Part shown: one piece after another, positions 12,228-25,300 of the stretch
Numbering within the stretch: position 1 is the stretch's first letter
How the letters are laid out: every line of letters starts with the position of its first letter
DNA from: Eleusine coracana subsp. coracana
Taxonomy: Eukaryota; Streptophyta; Magnoliopsida; Poales; Poaceae
Assembly: GCA_032690845.1 (NCBI GenBank)
Contig: CM064422.1
Coordinates: 1,426,001 to 1,490,000 of the forward strand
Direction: 5' to 3'
Length of the DNA: 64,000 nt
The notes under the pieces: model-generated
The model's input: the letters and a program-made list of their open reading frames with translations, nothing else
Told to the model about the DNA's origin: nothing
Databases searched by the model: none
Program-made: the position numbers and the translations under genes

Positions 12228-12416
12228 TTGATACTTGGTTATTTTTTAGATCCTTGACAAGGGATGTTGCTGCCAAAGATTTGGATAGAGCTCTGGAGGT
12301 AAATTTCTGTTTGATGTAGTAGACATTCCTTAGCGGCCATGCTTCTCTCGTTCATTAGTTTGGATTTCTGATACAGTATTTACATGACAGATTGGGGATG
12401 AAGATTCAATTGAAAA

Positions 12417-15055
12417 ATTTAGCAAGCGGACTGTCAAGGTAATTATACTACCATATTTTGAGGAAAGAGGCAATCAGGCATTTTGTGGTAAGAGTGTTAT
12501 TGAATTTATTTCATATTAAGCAACCTCCCAGCACCATGTGAAATCTGTCATTTGGAGTTCTGCCTGAAAAACTTATCTGCCGTTTGATTTTTATTTGTAT
12601 AAACCAGAACACTTCAAAGTTAGAGTAACATTTTTTTTATTTACCAAAGCACGCAAACATTGTGAGCATGTATCAGAATTTCTGACTTTACTATCCAGGT
12701 CACGAAAAAGCACAATGATGACTGTAAGAGGTTGTTAAGATTGATGGGCGTCCCTGTAGTTGAGGTACCATTGATCCTTTCTTCTAACCGTTGCCCAAGT
12801 TCATTTTTACTATACGTTTCTATTTGGATAAGTTACTGCCCCTTACTGATGTGTTCTTCTCTGTGCCTTTGATGTCAGTAAAATGTTTAGAATACTTGAA
12901 TTCAGAAGGACTTTTCACTAGAATAGTTAGCTCTGACTTTTCACTAGATTAGTCAGGCCTGGCTTCCTAATCCACCAGTTTTGAGCTACTCCCTCCATCC
13001 AAAAATCTTAAACGTATCTGAGCCAGGCACCATGACTCCATGACAAAGGAAGTGAGTCGAGAGAGCCGTCTGCTATTATTCTGCGCACAATTCTTCTATC
13101 TAAACAACATGCTGTACTCCCATTTGGTGGCAATGATTCTTGCTGCGAGGATATTATTATAGGTAATCACTTTATGAGACTACTTCTGCAGGCACCAGGA
13201 GAGGCAGAGGCACAGTGCGCAGCACTTTGTGAAAATCACATGGTATAATAAATGGTCAATTCTGTAAAATCACATGGCATGACGATCATATTTTTATTCT
13301 GAGTTGTGAATGCCAGGCCTACGCCTTAGCTTCAGAGGACATGGACTCACTGACTTTCGGTGCTCGAAGGTTTCTTCGTCACTTAACTGACCTTGGTTTT
13401 AAGAAGTCTCCTGTGACAGAATTTGAAGTATCAAAGGTAACTCTTTGCAGTCTCCTGTCTTCTACTACTCCATTCTAAAATTGTTGTTGTTAGGGAAACA
13501 ACTCTAGTTCATTTTTTAACTAAAATTCTTGTCATGACAACAACAATTTCAGAATGGAGTATGTTTTTCTGAGTAATTGGCTAACTCTCAACGATTTTCC
13601 AGGTTTTGGAAGAACTCGGACTCACAATGGACCAGTTCATTGACTTATGTATCCTCAGCGGCTGTGACTACTGTGAAAACATTAGAGGTTTTACACCATT
13701 CTGTGTCTTTCGTAATGCATTTTGTATTGGACTGTGAAAACATTTAGCAAGCGGACTGTCAAGGTAATTATACTACCATATTTTGAGGAAAGAGGCAATC
13801 ATTCCTTTTGCGGTAAGAGTGTTATTGAATTTATTTCATATTAAGCAACCTCCCAGCACCATGTGAAATCTGTCATTTGGAGTTCTGCCTGAAAAACTTA
13901 TCTGCCATTTGAGTTTTATTTGTATAAACCAGAACACTTCAAAGTTGGAGTAACATTTTTTTGATTTACCAAAGCACACGAACATTGTGAGCATGTATCA
14001 GAATGTCTGACTTTACTATCCAGGTCACAAAAAAGCACAATGATGACTGTAAGAGGTTGTTAAGATTGATGGGCGTCCCTGTAGTTGAGGTACCGTTCAT
14101 CCTTTCTTCTAACTGTTGCCCAAGTTTATTTTTACTATACGTTTCTATTTGGATAAGTTACTACCCCTTACTGATGTGTTGTTCTCTGTGCCTTTGATGG
14201 TCAGTAAAATGTTTAGAATGCTTGAATTCAAAAGGACTTTTCACTAGATTAGTTCGGCCTGACTTTTCACTAGATTAGTTAGGCCTGGCTTCCTAATCTG
14301 GGTGCTATTAGAATGGCTTATGTGACCAGTTTTGAGCTACTCCATTCATCCAAAAATCTTAAACGTATTTGAGCCAGGCACCGTGACTCCGCAACCAAGG
14401 AAGCGAGTTGAGAGAGCCTTCTGCTATTATTCTGCACACAATTCTTCTATCTAAAGACATCTTGTACTTCCATTTGGTGGCAATGATTCTTGCTGTGAGG
14501 ATATTATTATAGGTAATCACTTTATGAGACTACTTGTGCAGGCACCAGGAGAGGCAGAGGCACAGTGTGCAGCACTTTGTGAAAATCACATGGTATAATA
14601 AATGGTCAATTCTTAAAATTTTGTGCCTTAGCATGACAAACATATTTTTATTCTGAGTTGTGAATGCCAGGTCTATGCCGTATCTTCAGAGGACATGGAC
14701 TCACTGACTTTTGGTGCTCGAAGATTTCTTCGTCACTTAAACTGACCTTGGTTTTAAGAAGTCTCCTGTAACAGAATTTGAAGTATCAAAGGTAACCTTT
14801 GCAGTCCCCTGTCTTCTACTACTACATTTTGAAATTGTTGTTATTAGGGCAACAACTCTAGTTCATTTTTGAACTAAAATTCTTGTCTTGATGACAACAA
14901 TTTCAGAACGGAGGGAGTGTGTTTTTCTGAGTAATTGGCTAACTCTTAACGATTTTCCAGGTTTTGGAAGAACTCGGACTCACAATGGACCAGTTCATTG
15001 ACTTGTGTATCCTCAGCGGCTGTGACTACTGTGAAAACATTAGAGGTTTTACACC
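12417..15055 (+). repeat. 1.3-kb tandem duplication inside the FEN1 fragment
   Basis: The unit from about 12417 to 13740 is repeated at about 13743-15055, starting at the exon end AGCAAGCGGACTGTCAAGG and ending after TTTACACCATTCTGTGTCTTT. Each unit holds four exons and their introns, including a small Stowaway-like MITE. The units differ by scattered substitutions and small indels. The remaining FEN1 introns, notably 15579-17180, hold no feature I recognise. Confidence 0.9.
13466..13560. mobile_element. Small Stowaway-like MITE in a FEN1 intron (first copy)
   Basis: Inverted ends CTACTCCATTCTAAAATTGT and, from the other strand, ATACTCCATTCTGAAATTGT, with the TA context expected for Stowaway. 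The duplicate at about 14815-14922 shows that the element was there before the tandem duplication. Confidence 0.6.
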
Positions 15056-18000
15056 ATTCTGTGTCTTTTATAATTTGATCCAGTAATCCATGCTTTCCTG
15101 AATAAATTTGAACAGCTCTGAAAATAATTAAAGGTGTCTCCCTTTGTTAGTTGCTCATCAGCTCGTTTCACAGGGCCTTCTGACATAATCCAATCCATTT
15201 TTAGCAGCATAAGCTGTGGAAATGTAATGGCTAGACTTTATGTCAAATTATCCTTATATTGTTTCTTTCTATAGTTAATAGCTTATGCTTTGTTGAATGT
15301 ATTTCTGTATCCTGAGCTATTACTTGAAGCACAGAGTTGATTGCAGAATGCTCTTGCTTGTAGTGCTGGATAATTATGTGCTACTATCTACAACCTTGAG
15401 AAGCTCCGGATCATTAGAATTTAGAACTCATCAGTTATCTGTATTCTATTATACGAATTTAAGATTTCTTATTACTTTCTACTTCTTCTGGAATAGGTAT
15501 TGGGGGACAACGGGCCTTGAAACTTATTCGTCAGCATGGTTGTATAGAAGAAGTTCTGCAAAATCTTAAGCAAACAAGGTATAGTTGATGAGATTGTCAT
15601 TTTTCTTGCACACATTGTTCGCTTAAATCCTCATGGTCTATGTCAATAGAAGTACTAACACAACATGGGACACTCTTTGATCGACAATTTATGCAAGGGA
15701 ACATTAGTTTAGTGACAATTCGGATGTGAATTGTTTTTAAATTTTTGAATGACATATTCATTTTGAAACATGGAAATATGTTGGATTAATCGTATTCTTA
15801 CTAAAAGGTAAGCCACATCACCTGATCACCAATCCATTTCCCTTTTTTGAACAAAAACTAACCTGAGATGAAAGCAACCGTGTTCCCTGTATCCACTCTG
15901 AGGTCTACATGGCTTATGTTGCCATTCTTCTCCTTCGTACTACTCCAATCGTCAGGCACCATGCTGTGTGCCCTATATTCTGCTGTCATTAGACATCACA
16001 CCATCTTATGTTCCTGCAGTTCTCATGCCACTATGCCATTGTATACTCTTGCTCTCTATAACCGTTCCTACTGCCTTTAGCATTGCACCCACCTTCTGGT
16101 GTTGCTGCTACAATTATTTTATGCTTTTGCCATACTGCACAGACCTTTGAAGGTGAAACATGGCTTCTGTTGCATGTCCAAAATCATAAGCTTACTATGA
16201 TGAGGAAAATGTGTGATTTACAAGGACAAAAGACTGCTAAGTAGGTTCTCAAGTAGTTGTTGACCGTTCGAGAAAAAAATAGTTGCTGATTGGTTTTGTC
16301 TCTGATTTTTTTTTAGTCTTAAATATTTTGTCAAGGACTCCAGGTTAAAGAATTGGTTCTGTGTCTTACCGCCTTCGCTTGCTGGCCAATGCTCACATAC
16401 GCAATGTATATCACGTTGTATTCTTCAAGAAGTTCACTGGTGATCCACCTATTGCCATTGTACCTTTACCGCCTTCGCTTGCTGCCCAAAGCTTGCATCC
16501 ACAATGTATATCATTGTGTGTGGTCGGGCATTTCCACAAGCAGAAAAAGTCTTGCGTGCTCGGCCGACTCGTGATTCTTGGGAGTTGTTGGTGAGATGGG
16601 TTGGCAGAGATGCAGCTGATTCGACTTGGGAGCTGCTGGATGATTTCAAGACGGATTATCCAAAAGGTGAAGAAGAGTAATGAGTCGGTTGAAAGTGATT
16701 AAGAGTCCGAATACAATTAGTTTTGCTTGCCAATTAGCCGAGTCTATTTAGATTACTATTCAGTTGAGTCTTTTAGAGAAAATGTGTGATTTATTAGGAC
16801 AAAAAGACTGCTAAGTATGTTCACAAGTAGTTGTTGATTGTTCGAGAAAAAAGTAGTTGCTGATTAGTTTTGTCTCTAAATTTTTGTTTGATTTTTGAGT
16901 CTGTTTGAATTACTGCCTGAAACAATGCTCCTTTCATCCTAAATATTTTGCGTCAATGTTTCTAGGTTGTAGTGCTCAGTTATTTGATGAGGGTTCCAGC
17001 AAAATCTTATTAGCTGATTGTAAGAATTAGAAAATCTGCAAATACCTTGGAATTTGTGATGAACCATGATTTGGTCTGGATTGCATGCTTTATTGCTTTT
17101 CCTAATTTACCATGATACTATTCTCTGAATATTTTTGACATGCTGGACTTACTGTGCATGTTTATTTTCTTGATACGTAGATACAGTGTTTCAGAAGACT
17201 GGCCTTATCAGGAAGTTCGGACATTGTTTAAGGAACCTAATGTTTGTACAGAGATTCCTGATTTCCTTTGGACCACACCAGACTCGGAGGTATTAGTCAA
17301 TAGCCCATAGTACATCATTTTACATGGTTCCTATTGTTTTACAGGCCAATAGTACTTGCTTCTTTGCCCAGGGTCTTATGAGTTTCTTGTCAACAGAAAA
17401 CAGTTTATGTTCTGATCGAGTAGCCAAGGCATGTTTTTTTTTAATTCACTCCCAAATTCTTGTTTGATTTTCGGGAAAATGGGAATTTTTCTATCACAAT
17501 TCAATTGGCTTCACGTCATAACTAACCTGTTTCTTCATTCATTAGGCGGTGGACAAAATAAAGGCTGCCAGGGATAGATTTTCCCCTGGGAGGTAAGCTG
17601 CTGCACTCTACTTGTTAGCTCAAGTAGAAACATCCATGCACATGTTGAATGCAAGGTTTTTGTTTGTGCTAGGTTGAAGATTTTGACACCTGTTGCCTCA
17701 CCGGGATCAGTTACAGAGAAGATGCAGGTCTAAACTTGTATCATTGTTTCACATGGTTTTAACATTCATCCATTCACTAATCTCTCCTTAGCCCCCATAA
17801 TAGATGTGCATCGGCACTGCAGAAGACATGCTATGCAGATTATTTATAGCTTTATTTACCAAAGTTCTCTTAAGACGTGCTGTATTGTTCCTTGAGAAGT
17901 TTCTGCTCTTGCAACTGCGAGTAGGGGGGAAAATAATATTTCCATCGAGTATCTTCAACTATTTGTTTGAATACAATTTTGAATTTAGAGCTAGAACTTC

Positions 18001-18387
18001 TGTTAAAGACATCTTTCCTCCTCATATCTCTCCCATATCTTGTTTCATTCTCCTGGAAAAGAATCTTTTTGCCATGGACTAAAAAAATAATATTGAATGC
18101 TTGTATTTTACGACCTCTATACTATGACCTGAATTTTCTTTACTCTGTTATAAATGCCTGAACTTCTGAAAGTAAAGAAAACATGCAACATTGATCCTTT
18201 CCTGATTCATTATTATTCAATTGGATCACAGGAACCCAAATGCGTATTAGGTTTCCCAGGACAAAATTTGAAAATGAGGTCTGCTCTACAAGTATGCAAG
18301 AGCTCAAGCTATGGTAGCCCAAAGTCATTTATGCACGGCAGGCAATCAAGATCTCATGGGATATCTCTTGCGCCGTCTTTCTTCTAA

Positions 18388-18912
18388 ATTTGTAGCTATA
18401 AAGCTGTAACTGCGGCTACGTGAAGAAAGGATTAGGATTATCATTTGAAATATGAAGGTGGTGTCGATGTCAGTCCAGGATCATAACTTTTCCTTTTGTA
18501 TGAAGCTAGTTGTAGCTATCAACATGCCAAATGTTGGAGGTGGTTGTCAGGAGTGTCTTCACAAGGAATGGATGAACATTGCGACATAGACTGTGCTTTT
18601 AGTCTTACTCTTTATTCTTATGTTATGCTGTTTGAATGTGCAAAAATGCTATAATAAAAATGAATTGTGGTCGTATGCAAAACTTGTAAAAGACCAGAAC
18701 CTTTTATTCCGTTATCTAAAAATAAAGCTAGCTATCAAGTATTGTGTTTCATGTTTTTAGACGAAGTCGTTTGACTCAGCCAATTCCATATATGACAATA
18801 TAAACAAATCTTTCTTCCTTTAGATGCACGCACGTACAAAAGAATAACCCGCGTGCCATTTTCCGTCGGATAGGTTCTAAATATCAATTCAGTAGAGAGG
18901 ATGTTGTTCCAT
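18388..18912. other. 3' flank of the FEN1 fragment
   Basis: AT-rich sequence without a recognisable gene. It may include the 3' UTR of the parent FEN1 gene. Homology with the segmental block at 26.85 kb starts only at about 18913. Confidence 0.4.
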
Positions 18913-20815
18913 GCTTGTGAGCGTGGTGAGATACAATCTCTTGTTAGCGTGAAACTTGTTTTTCGTTTATGATTGAGATGAGATTAAGAATACAAAAAAT
19001 AATTAAAATGCTGAAAAACTTAAGAGTACTGCTATATAGATCTAACCTGAATTTCAACTCGTGTACAACTCAGATCATCCTTTTTTTTTATTGAAACAGG
19101 AGGAGCAAAGCTCCTACTGGTTATATATTAAGAAAAGTAAAAGAAACATTTACAGTATTAGGGTACATAGAAAAAGAAAAATAAAAACAAAAAGTGGGGC
19201 ATCAGTGGAGGTTGTTTAGCCATTCTTCTATTTGTGGGAGGTACTTGCTCTTTGCTCTATGGATAAGCACAGCAAAATCTTGTTTAAAGAGAGCATTGCA
19301 AGTCTGAACTGATGGGTCTTGTCCACTGAACAACCAACCATTCCTTTGTTTCCATATGCACCAAGACATTGTGATTATAATTTCCATGTAAAAGGACACC
19401 GGAAGATGTTTTTTGATGTGACAGACCATTCTGACCGGGGACATTGTATTAGGGAAAGAAATTCCAATAGACTCAGATCATCCTAGGAACCAGGCACCAT
19501 CACTTGGAAATTTTAAACACCTATAGTAGATTCATCAGGATCGAAACGTAGTCAGATAACACGGGTGGACCTACAGCAATTTTCAAAACAAAAATGCTTT
19601 GGAATGTTCTCTCATACTCTCAGCGACCTGAAAGAAAAAGGAGACAAAGATTTGTCGGCCTCTTTAAACAAAAGAATCTTTAGTGACCTTGGAGTCAAGC
19701 AAAGGTGGCAGCAACGATTATTTCGTGATTTGGAAAAGCGAGACAAATTAAAGTGCCGGTGCCGTGAGAAGGAATGAAATTAGAGAGCTGGGACCTACTG
19801 CTACGTTCAACATAAATATTGAAGCAACACGCAAGGAATCGACCCGGACGAGAGCTAGCACTTTTAATTGGAGGAAGGACCTATCTCCGTGTTCATGATT
19901 GCAGGTTTATGCGTGTACTGCGATCACATTCAGGACCAATTTATTTGAATCGATCTCTTGACTAGTAATAAGTATTGATGTGCTTGGCTCGTACATGGAA
20001 GCAAACATAACAGGTTCGTGCTCGATGTCATCTGATCCTCTTCTGCGTTTGTTTACTGATTTATATCGTTGAGTATATATTATTTAAAAGAGCACAAACA
20101 GTTGAATGTGGCGGACACATGCATGCAGGGAGTTGGCTGCGTCCATCTTAGTTTTCTGTCTATATCACTCCATCTTTGCATTGGCGTTCTACGACTGGTG
20201 GATCTCAAAATGCTTCGAAAGGTATTTTTGTATAATCCATTTAAGATATGCTATAATAGCACATTAGCACTACATCATGTCATCATTATCATGGGTGTTG
20301 TACTTGGATCCCCATGCAGTCCGCTACTACATTTGAATAGCTATTCAGTACTTGCGAACGATTTCCGTCAGTTTCCTTGCTAAAATCACCTGCAAGTCCT
20401 CCACAAGGGATGCTAGTATATATTGAAACATGCGGGTCCATATCGTACTCTCTTTTCCACACCAGCCTGCAGCGCGCACTCTACCGGAGCCCTGCATCGG
20501 ATGGACGCCGCGACCCCGCCTCGGCTTCATCGCCTGCTGCCGTGCGCGAGCAAGCACGATGTGCAGACGGAGCCCATGCTCAATGCTCATACGCCAGTAC
20601 GACGGCAAAGTTGTCGTCGACCACGACACCATGGACGTAGTATTAGTGAGACGGCGACTACATGCGAGGGAGACCCAGCGCGATGGCTGTAGTTGTAGCG
20701 GCTCGGCGGGCGGGCGTGCCAGCAGTCCTGCCGAACCTGGCCGAGCTGCGCTGCTATGGACGAGGCCCTGTCACCGTCCAGCATGCGGCCTCCTCTGCTT
20801 CAGCTACCCATAAAA
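18913..20815. repeat. Segmental-duplication block 2, copy A
   Basis: Matches about 26851-28860 (shared runs such as GAGTTGGCTGCGTCCATCTTAG and GAAGCAACACGCAAGGAATC). The last 440 bp are GC-rich with overlapping open frames on both strands, but the frames are not kept between the two copies, so I do not call a gene. It contains a LINE insertion at 19081-19470. Confidence 0.6.
19081..19470 (-). mobile_element. 5'-truncated LINE (non-LTR retrotransposon) insertion
   Basis: Flanked by a perfect 13-bp duplication ACTCAGATCATCC (19068-19080 and 19471-19483). The minus-strand 3' end abuts a T run on the plus strand (the poly-A tail). Minus-strand 19202-19444 encodes the end of a reverse-transcriptase ORF ('SWCIWKQRNGWLF', '...IHRAKSKYLPQIEEWLNNL'), typical of plant LINE ORF2 C termini. 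The empty site is visible in the paralogous block near 26998. Confidence 0.9.
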
Positions 20816-20818
20816 AAA

Positions 20819-21372
20819 TAAGGAGAAATTGTCTAGAATACACTAACAAACTGTGGCTTCGTTCGTTCTGAACATACTAACAAAATCAAATTTGGTTGTA
20901 ACACACTACGATTGTGAAAAAATTCGTCTCTGGCACACTATGTCTATTTAATAATTATTTTTAATTTTTCTATATCAATATATAAAATAGGTTAGAATTT
21001 GAAACTGGCACAAATATGCATTACTGCATTCTCTATCACAAAAATAGAGCTATATGTTTTTCCGATTGTTTGTATCGTTTTCTCCATAAATTAAATATTA
21101 AAACAATTAGGAAACAACATAAGGAATTGAAAAAAATCTAACTCTATTTTTTAATGATAGAAGATGCAACAATATATATTTATATCAAGTTTTAAATTCT
21201 AATATATTTTATATATTGAGATAGAAAAGTTGAAAATAATTGTTAAATGGTTATAATGTGTCACAGACGATTTTTTCCACAATCGTAGTGTGTTATAGCT
21301 AAAAGCAATTTTGTTAATGTATTCAGGATGAAGCCACAATTTGTTAGTGTGTTACAGACAATTTCCCCAAAC
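20819..21372. mobile_element. Foldback element with ~180-bp inverted repeats
   Basis: The first ~180 bp (GAAATTGTCT...CACTAACAAACTGTGGCTTC...CACACTACGATTGTG...) reappear as reverse complement at about 21190-21372, leaving a ~190-bp centre. The long inverted repeats and lack of coding capacity suggest a Mutator-like or foldback MITE. I could not define the target-site duplication because A-rich DNA flanks both ends. Confidence 0.75.
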
Positions 21373-21411
21373 AAAAAACAACGATTCATTACTTGTCTAA
21401 ACCACCAGCAG

Positions 21412-21433
21412 CCCCCCCCCCCCCCCCCCCCCC
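21412..21433. repeat. Poly-C tract (22 bp)
   Basis: Homopolymer run. The adjoining 21434-22090 contains no gene I can support. Confidence 0.9.
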
Positions 21434-22089
21434 AACGCTAGAGAAAATTTTGCGTTACCATGAAGATATACTTAATCCGAATGATTATAGGTGGACCTAA
21501 GCTAGTAATTAGCGTATGCTTTTGTATGGACTTGCGTGGGCTATCCTCTGAACGATTAAGCCCATACAACCCAGGCCTTCCATATCAGACCAGATTAGAA
21601 AACGTATTTTCTCGTCGTGCCGCCACTGCCACTGCCGCAGCCGTACCACACCGCATGCCGCACCTCATGTCTCTCCTCTCCAATTCTGACCTAAGACAGA
21701 GCACAACCCAATACCGCAAGTAGTGCGCTGTGACGCCGAGGAGCCGACCAACATGACATGCACTCTGCATCTAGGATCATTGCCAATCAGCATTACAAGC
21801 GCAAGGTGAGAACTTCTGAAATCTGAATCGTTATTATTACAGTTGAATTTTATTTTGATATTTTAAGCCACTGTCGATGCTAATATGTCTACCCAATACT
21901 CATGGACTGAAAAAACTTAGTTCTCCTTAGATTTTCCATGTCGTTTTTCACAACATGAGATTGCAATACTTTATATTACAAATACTTATTTGTTCCTCAT
22001 AAAGTAAGAACATTTGGTAGAATATATAATACTTTAACATCCTATGTTGTTGATTATATATATGATGATATGTTACTTGTGTTTGGTCA

Positions 22090-22319
22090 CGCCACTGATC
22101 ATGATTGAGCATTTTATGGCCGTCACGACCATCGGCGGTTCTAGTACTGCCCAAATTGGTAGGAACGCATCCTCCAGATTTGGATCCACACGCTCAACCG
22201 CTTGAGGATCTAGTAGCACCTCTTTTCTTCATTCCTGCTCTGCCATTGTTCCTACCACATCCGAATTTTCATGAATAATATTATTAGAGATAAATTGAAG
22301 TCGCAACATATGAATTAAA
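22090..22319 (+). promoter_or_regulatory. Conserved 5' flank of NLR-like gene 4
   Basis: Collinear with the 35280-35524 and 600-1122 flanks. It ends with TTATTAGAGATAAATTGAAG, then CGCAACATATGAATTAAA immediately before ATG. The conservation among paralogues supports the choice of start codon. A promoter role is inferred. Confidence 0.6.
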
Positions 22320-25300
22320 ATGGTAATGCTTTACTGCTCTGCTCTACAGACTCTTGATGGGAAAGACGTTTCTACCACCGCAAAGGAGTTACTTCGTGGC
22401 CTCATCAGTCCAGTACTCTATGATGGCGACATCAGGGTCATTTATTTCCATGGTTGGTGTGGCTTTGGAGTGACTCCGGTCCTTCACTCAATACAAAAAA
22501 TTTTATCAACGGAAAGGATTTTAGAATTTTTTCATCATAGATTGATTTATATAGACTGTTCAGATTGGAAAAATAGAAGGTTGCTGCAAAGAAAAATCGC
22601 AGCGGAGCTCAAATTTAACCACACAGTCATGGATGTGTTTGACAAGCAGGACGTGGATGACGATTTTAGTAGAGTGGATCAAGCCTCTAGGAGTCCAATA
22701 AAAAGTATCTCTGTCATGATTGATAAAACCTTGAGGGAAAGTAGTTTTCTGATTATTTTTCTTAATGGAAGTGATGACGAGCTTGTTGATTTGACTAGCT
22801 TTGGTGTTCCATTCTTGTCAACGATTGCTGATAACATGATGATATGGAGCTTCAAGAGAAGGCTTCTGACCATGCAGGGTGGCCGTTATTCTCAATACAA
22901 AGCCAAGCTAAGATATACTCATATTTTTCTTGAGAACTCCCAGCCAATTAATACAATAACTACTTCAGAATTTAGAAATTTGTTGCTTGAAGAGGCTGCT
23001 ACCATAGTTGCTCGTCACCCATGCATCCAGGACATAGACCTAACAACAGTCATAAATTGCTGCCTCTTTGAGATGTTCTTATATTACAGTTTTCATAGAA
23101 CCACTGATTTTTCCTGGGTGGATCACGCTTCCAACTTCTGGATCTGTGATGGAATAATCAAGGGAGATCACAGAAAGGAGATTGGTAGCACGTTGCATCC
23201 GGAGATAAGGTGGGAGTGTGATGCTTCTTTGCTTGATGGCGTGTGTCACAACATCATGCTAAATGATCCAGAGGCACCTTTTGTTGTAATCGATGGTGAA
23301 ACAGATTATGACAAGAAGCCTTCTAGATGGGTTTCACTAACGTCGAAGAATTTGAAAGTGCATAACCAAGATATGATAATTGTGATGGAAAAGGCGACAT
23401 CTTTATTCGTAGCATTTGAACGGATTATAGATAACACATCACCGGCTGGATTACCAGATGGATTGTTCAAACATTGGAGTAACCTTAGTGTGGTACTTCT
23501 CTCCCATTGTGCCTTTAATTTTGCATTACCTCCTTTCCTCCACTGTTGTGGACTGAGATTCCTTGGACTGGACCATTGCACAAACGACCTCACAATGGAA
23601 GGAGAAGGATATCATTGTACAGATTGGATATTTCTATATAATCTGTGGGTGCTTGACATTCGTTATACAGATTGGGATGAGGTTCTAACAGAAGGAAAGA
23701 TAGAGCTTATGGTTGACCTCAAGGAGTTAAATATAGAGGGACTTAAGTGCTGGATGTACATAGGTCATTTACAAACAAGACTATCACACCTAGAGAGGCT
23801 CCGGATAATCAAGCCTACTCTTCAGCAGCAGGCAACCATATTAGATAACACTAGCAGCAAAACACTTTTGGACAAGACAAAACTAGAAATACTTGATTTG
23901 TCAGGCAATAGTGACATGAAGGAACTACCAATAAACCTATCAAATGTGAGCAGACTTCAAGTGCTTGTTCTTGATGGTTGCGATGGGATAGAAAAAATTA
24001 ATGAGATTCCTTATTCACTAATATCATTTAGCTTGGATGGCTATGGACCAGCGTCTCGGTGGACATCTACTACGGAGCTACCTCCAAAGAGCTCCCATCC
24101 ATCAGATCAGAACAAGAAGGATGTCAAAACATCAAAGATATCACTACGAGGTTGCACGCAACTGAGCAATTTGTTCTTACGTGGGTTGTCCAATCTCACG
24201 GAGCTAGACCTCTCAGGATGTGCATTGAAGGTACTTGATTTTAAATCTATGGTGGTGGGCATCCCAATGCTAAAGCGACTCTATCTGCAGGGATGTGAGC
24301 ACCTCCGCGCCATAAAATGGGGATCCACCCACAGGCTAGAGTTCAATAAGCTGGAGTTTATGTGCATAGACACACGACCTGGGACATGGGCTCAGCCACC
24401 GCCTGCCCAGCGACATGAATCCTCCTCCCGCACCTTGCTGCTGCATGCTGTCCTTGCAGACGTGAGACTGGTTCGGTCACTGTCAGCTATTATGATATGG
24501 AAACATGCTAATTTTGACATCCAGCATGGCCCTTATTCAGCTGCCAATAATGGTGAGGTTGTTCAACGTGAAGCAACAACCAGTAATGAGGTGATGGAAT
24601 CCATTGGGGTACAACGTCGTCAACATTGTCTAGCAAGCCAATATACTGATGTGCTCACCGAGATGGGAGATACCCTAACGACCCCACCGATGGAGACTTT
24701 CCCGGAGCCTCCAGCGGGACGATCGGACCGCCATGTCGAAATTACCGGCGGCGGCCACATTCTGGAGGCTGAACTACTAAATGGTGGTGTTGGTAATTAC
24801 TATCGTTTAGATCAAGTGATTCAAAAATGTGTCGAGTCCTTGCATGTCCACGATGCCTCCATAAGCCTGAGCATAATGACCGGAGAATGGTGGAGCACAC
24901 CCCTCAGGTGGTGCCACGTGGAGAGGTGCCCCAACATGGAGGACTCCCTCTTTCATCAGGATGCGCGAGGCTTCAGCCTGTTGGAGGTCGTCTGGGTGTC
25001 GGAACTCTTGATGGCTCGCTGCCTTTGGAGCAAAGGACACGTAACCTGGTCCCGCAATAATATGCTTTTGTTCCAGAGCCTCCGGCACCTACGCCTGCGC
25101 TCCTGCCCAAGGCTGCAGTACGCGCTGCCGCTACGATCTCGAGCTCACAACGCCTTGGGAAACCTGGAGACCATCCACGTCGTTCGCTGTGGCGACCTCA
25201 GGCATGTCTTTGTGCTCAGTGAAGATGATGACAAGGATGACATAGCGAGCAAAGGCATGGAGTTCCCGGCGCTGACCACCATCCACCTGCATGACCTGCC

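Larger units (their letters stand above)
12250..18387 (+). pseudogene. FEN1: Flap endonuclease 1 (FEN-1b-like), 5'-truncated with duplicated exons
   Basis: FEN1 removes 5' flaps during Okazaki fragment maturation and long-patch repair. Exons recognised by sequence: 12250-12298, 12391-12438, 12699-12764, 13192-13242, 13317-13436, 13603-13687, then a second set 14024-14089, 14542-14592, 14671-14791, 14961-15045, then 15497-15578, 17181-17289, 17372-17428, 17546-17592, 17673-17727, 18232-18387 (stop 18385-18387). Motifs present: 'GEAEAQ', 'SEDMDSLTFGA', 'LCILSGCDYC', 'GIGGQRALKLIRQHG', 'EDWPYQE'. Roughly the first 110 residues are missing, including the segments for two N-terminal metal-binding Asp, and no promoter is seen. 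If the second exon set is skipped, all exons join in frame; in that set one inserted A (near 14740) shifts the frame. Introns are kept, so it is a DNA-level copy. The intron after 17428 has a GC donor. Confidence 0.88.

Noticed and set aside
12988..13012. Stowaway-type end CTCCCTCCATCCAAAAATCT in a FEN1 intron
   Set aside because: Only one end is visible; no inverted partner within a plausible distance.
19565..19777. 70-codon open frame on the plus strand
   Set aside because: The paralogous copy near 27085-27300 breaks the frame and there is no recognisable domain.
20377..20871. Cluster of overlapping GC-rich frames, possibly a gene fragment
   Set aside because: Frames do not match between the two segmental copies (28.3-28.9 kb) and no family is recognisable.
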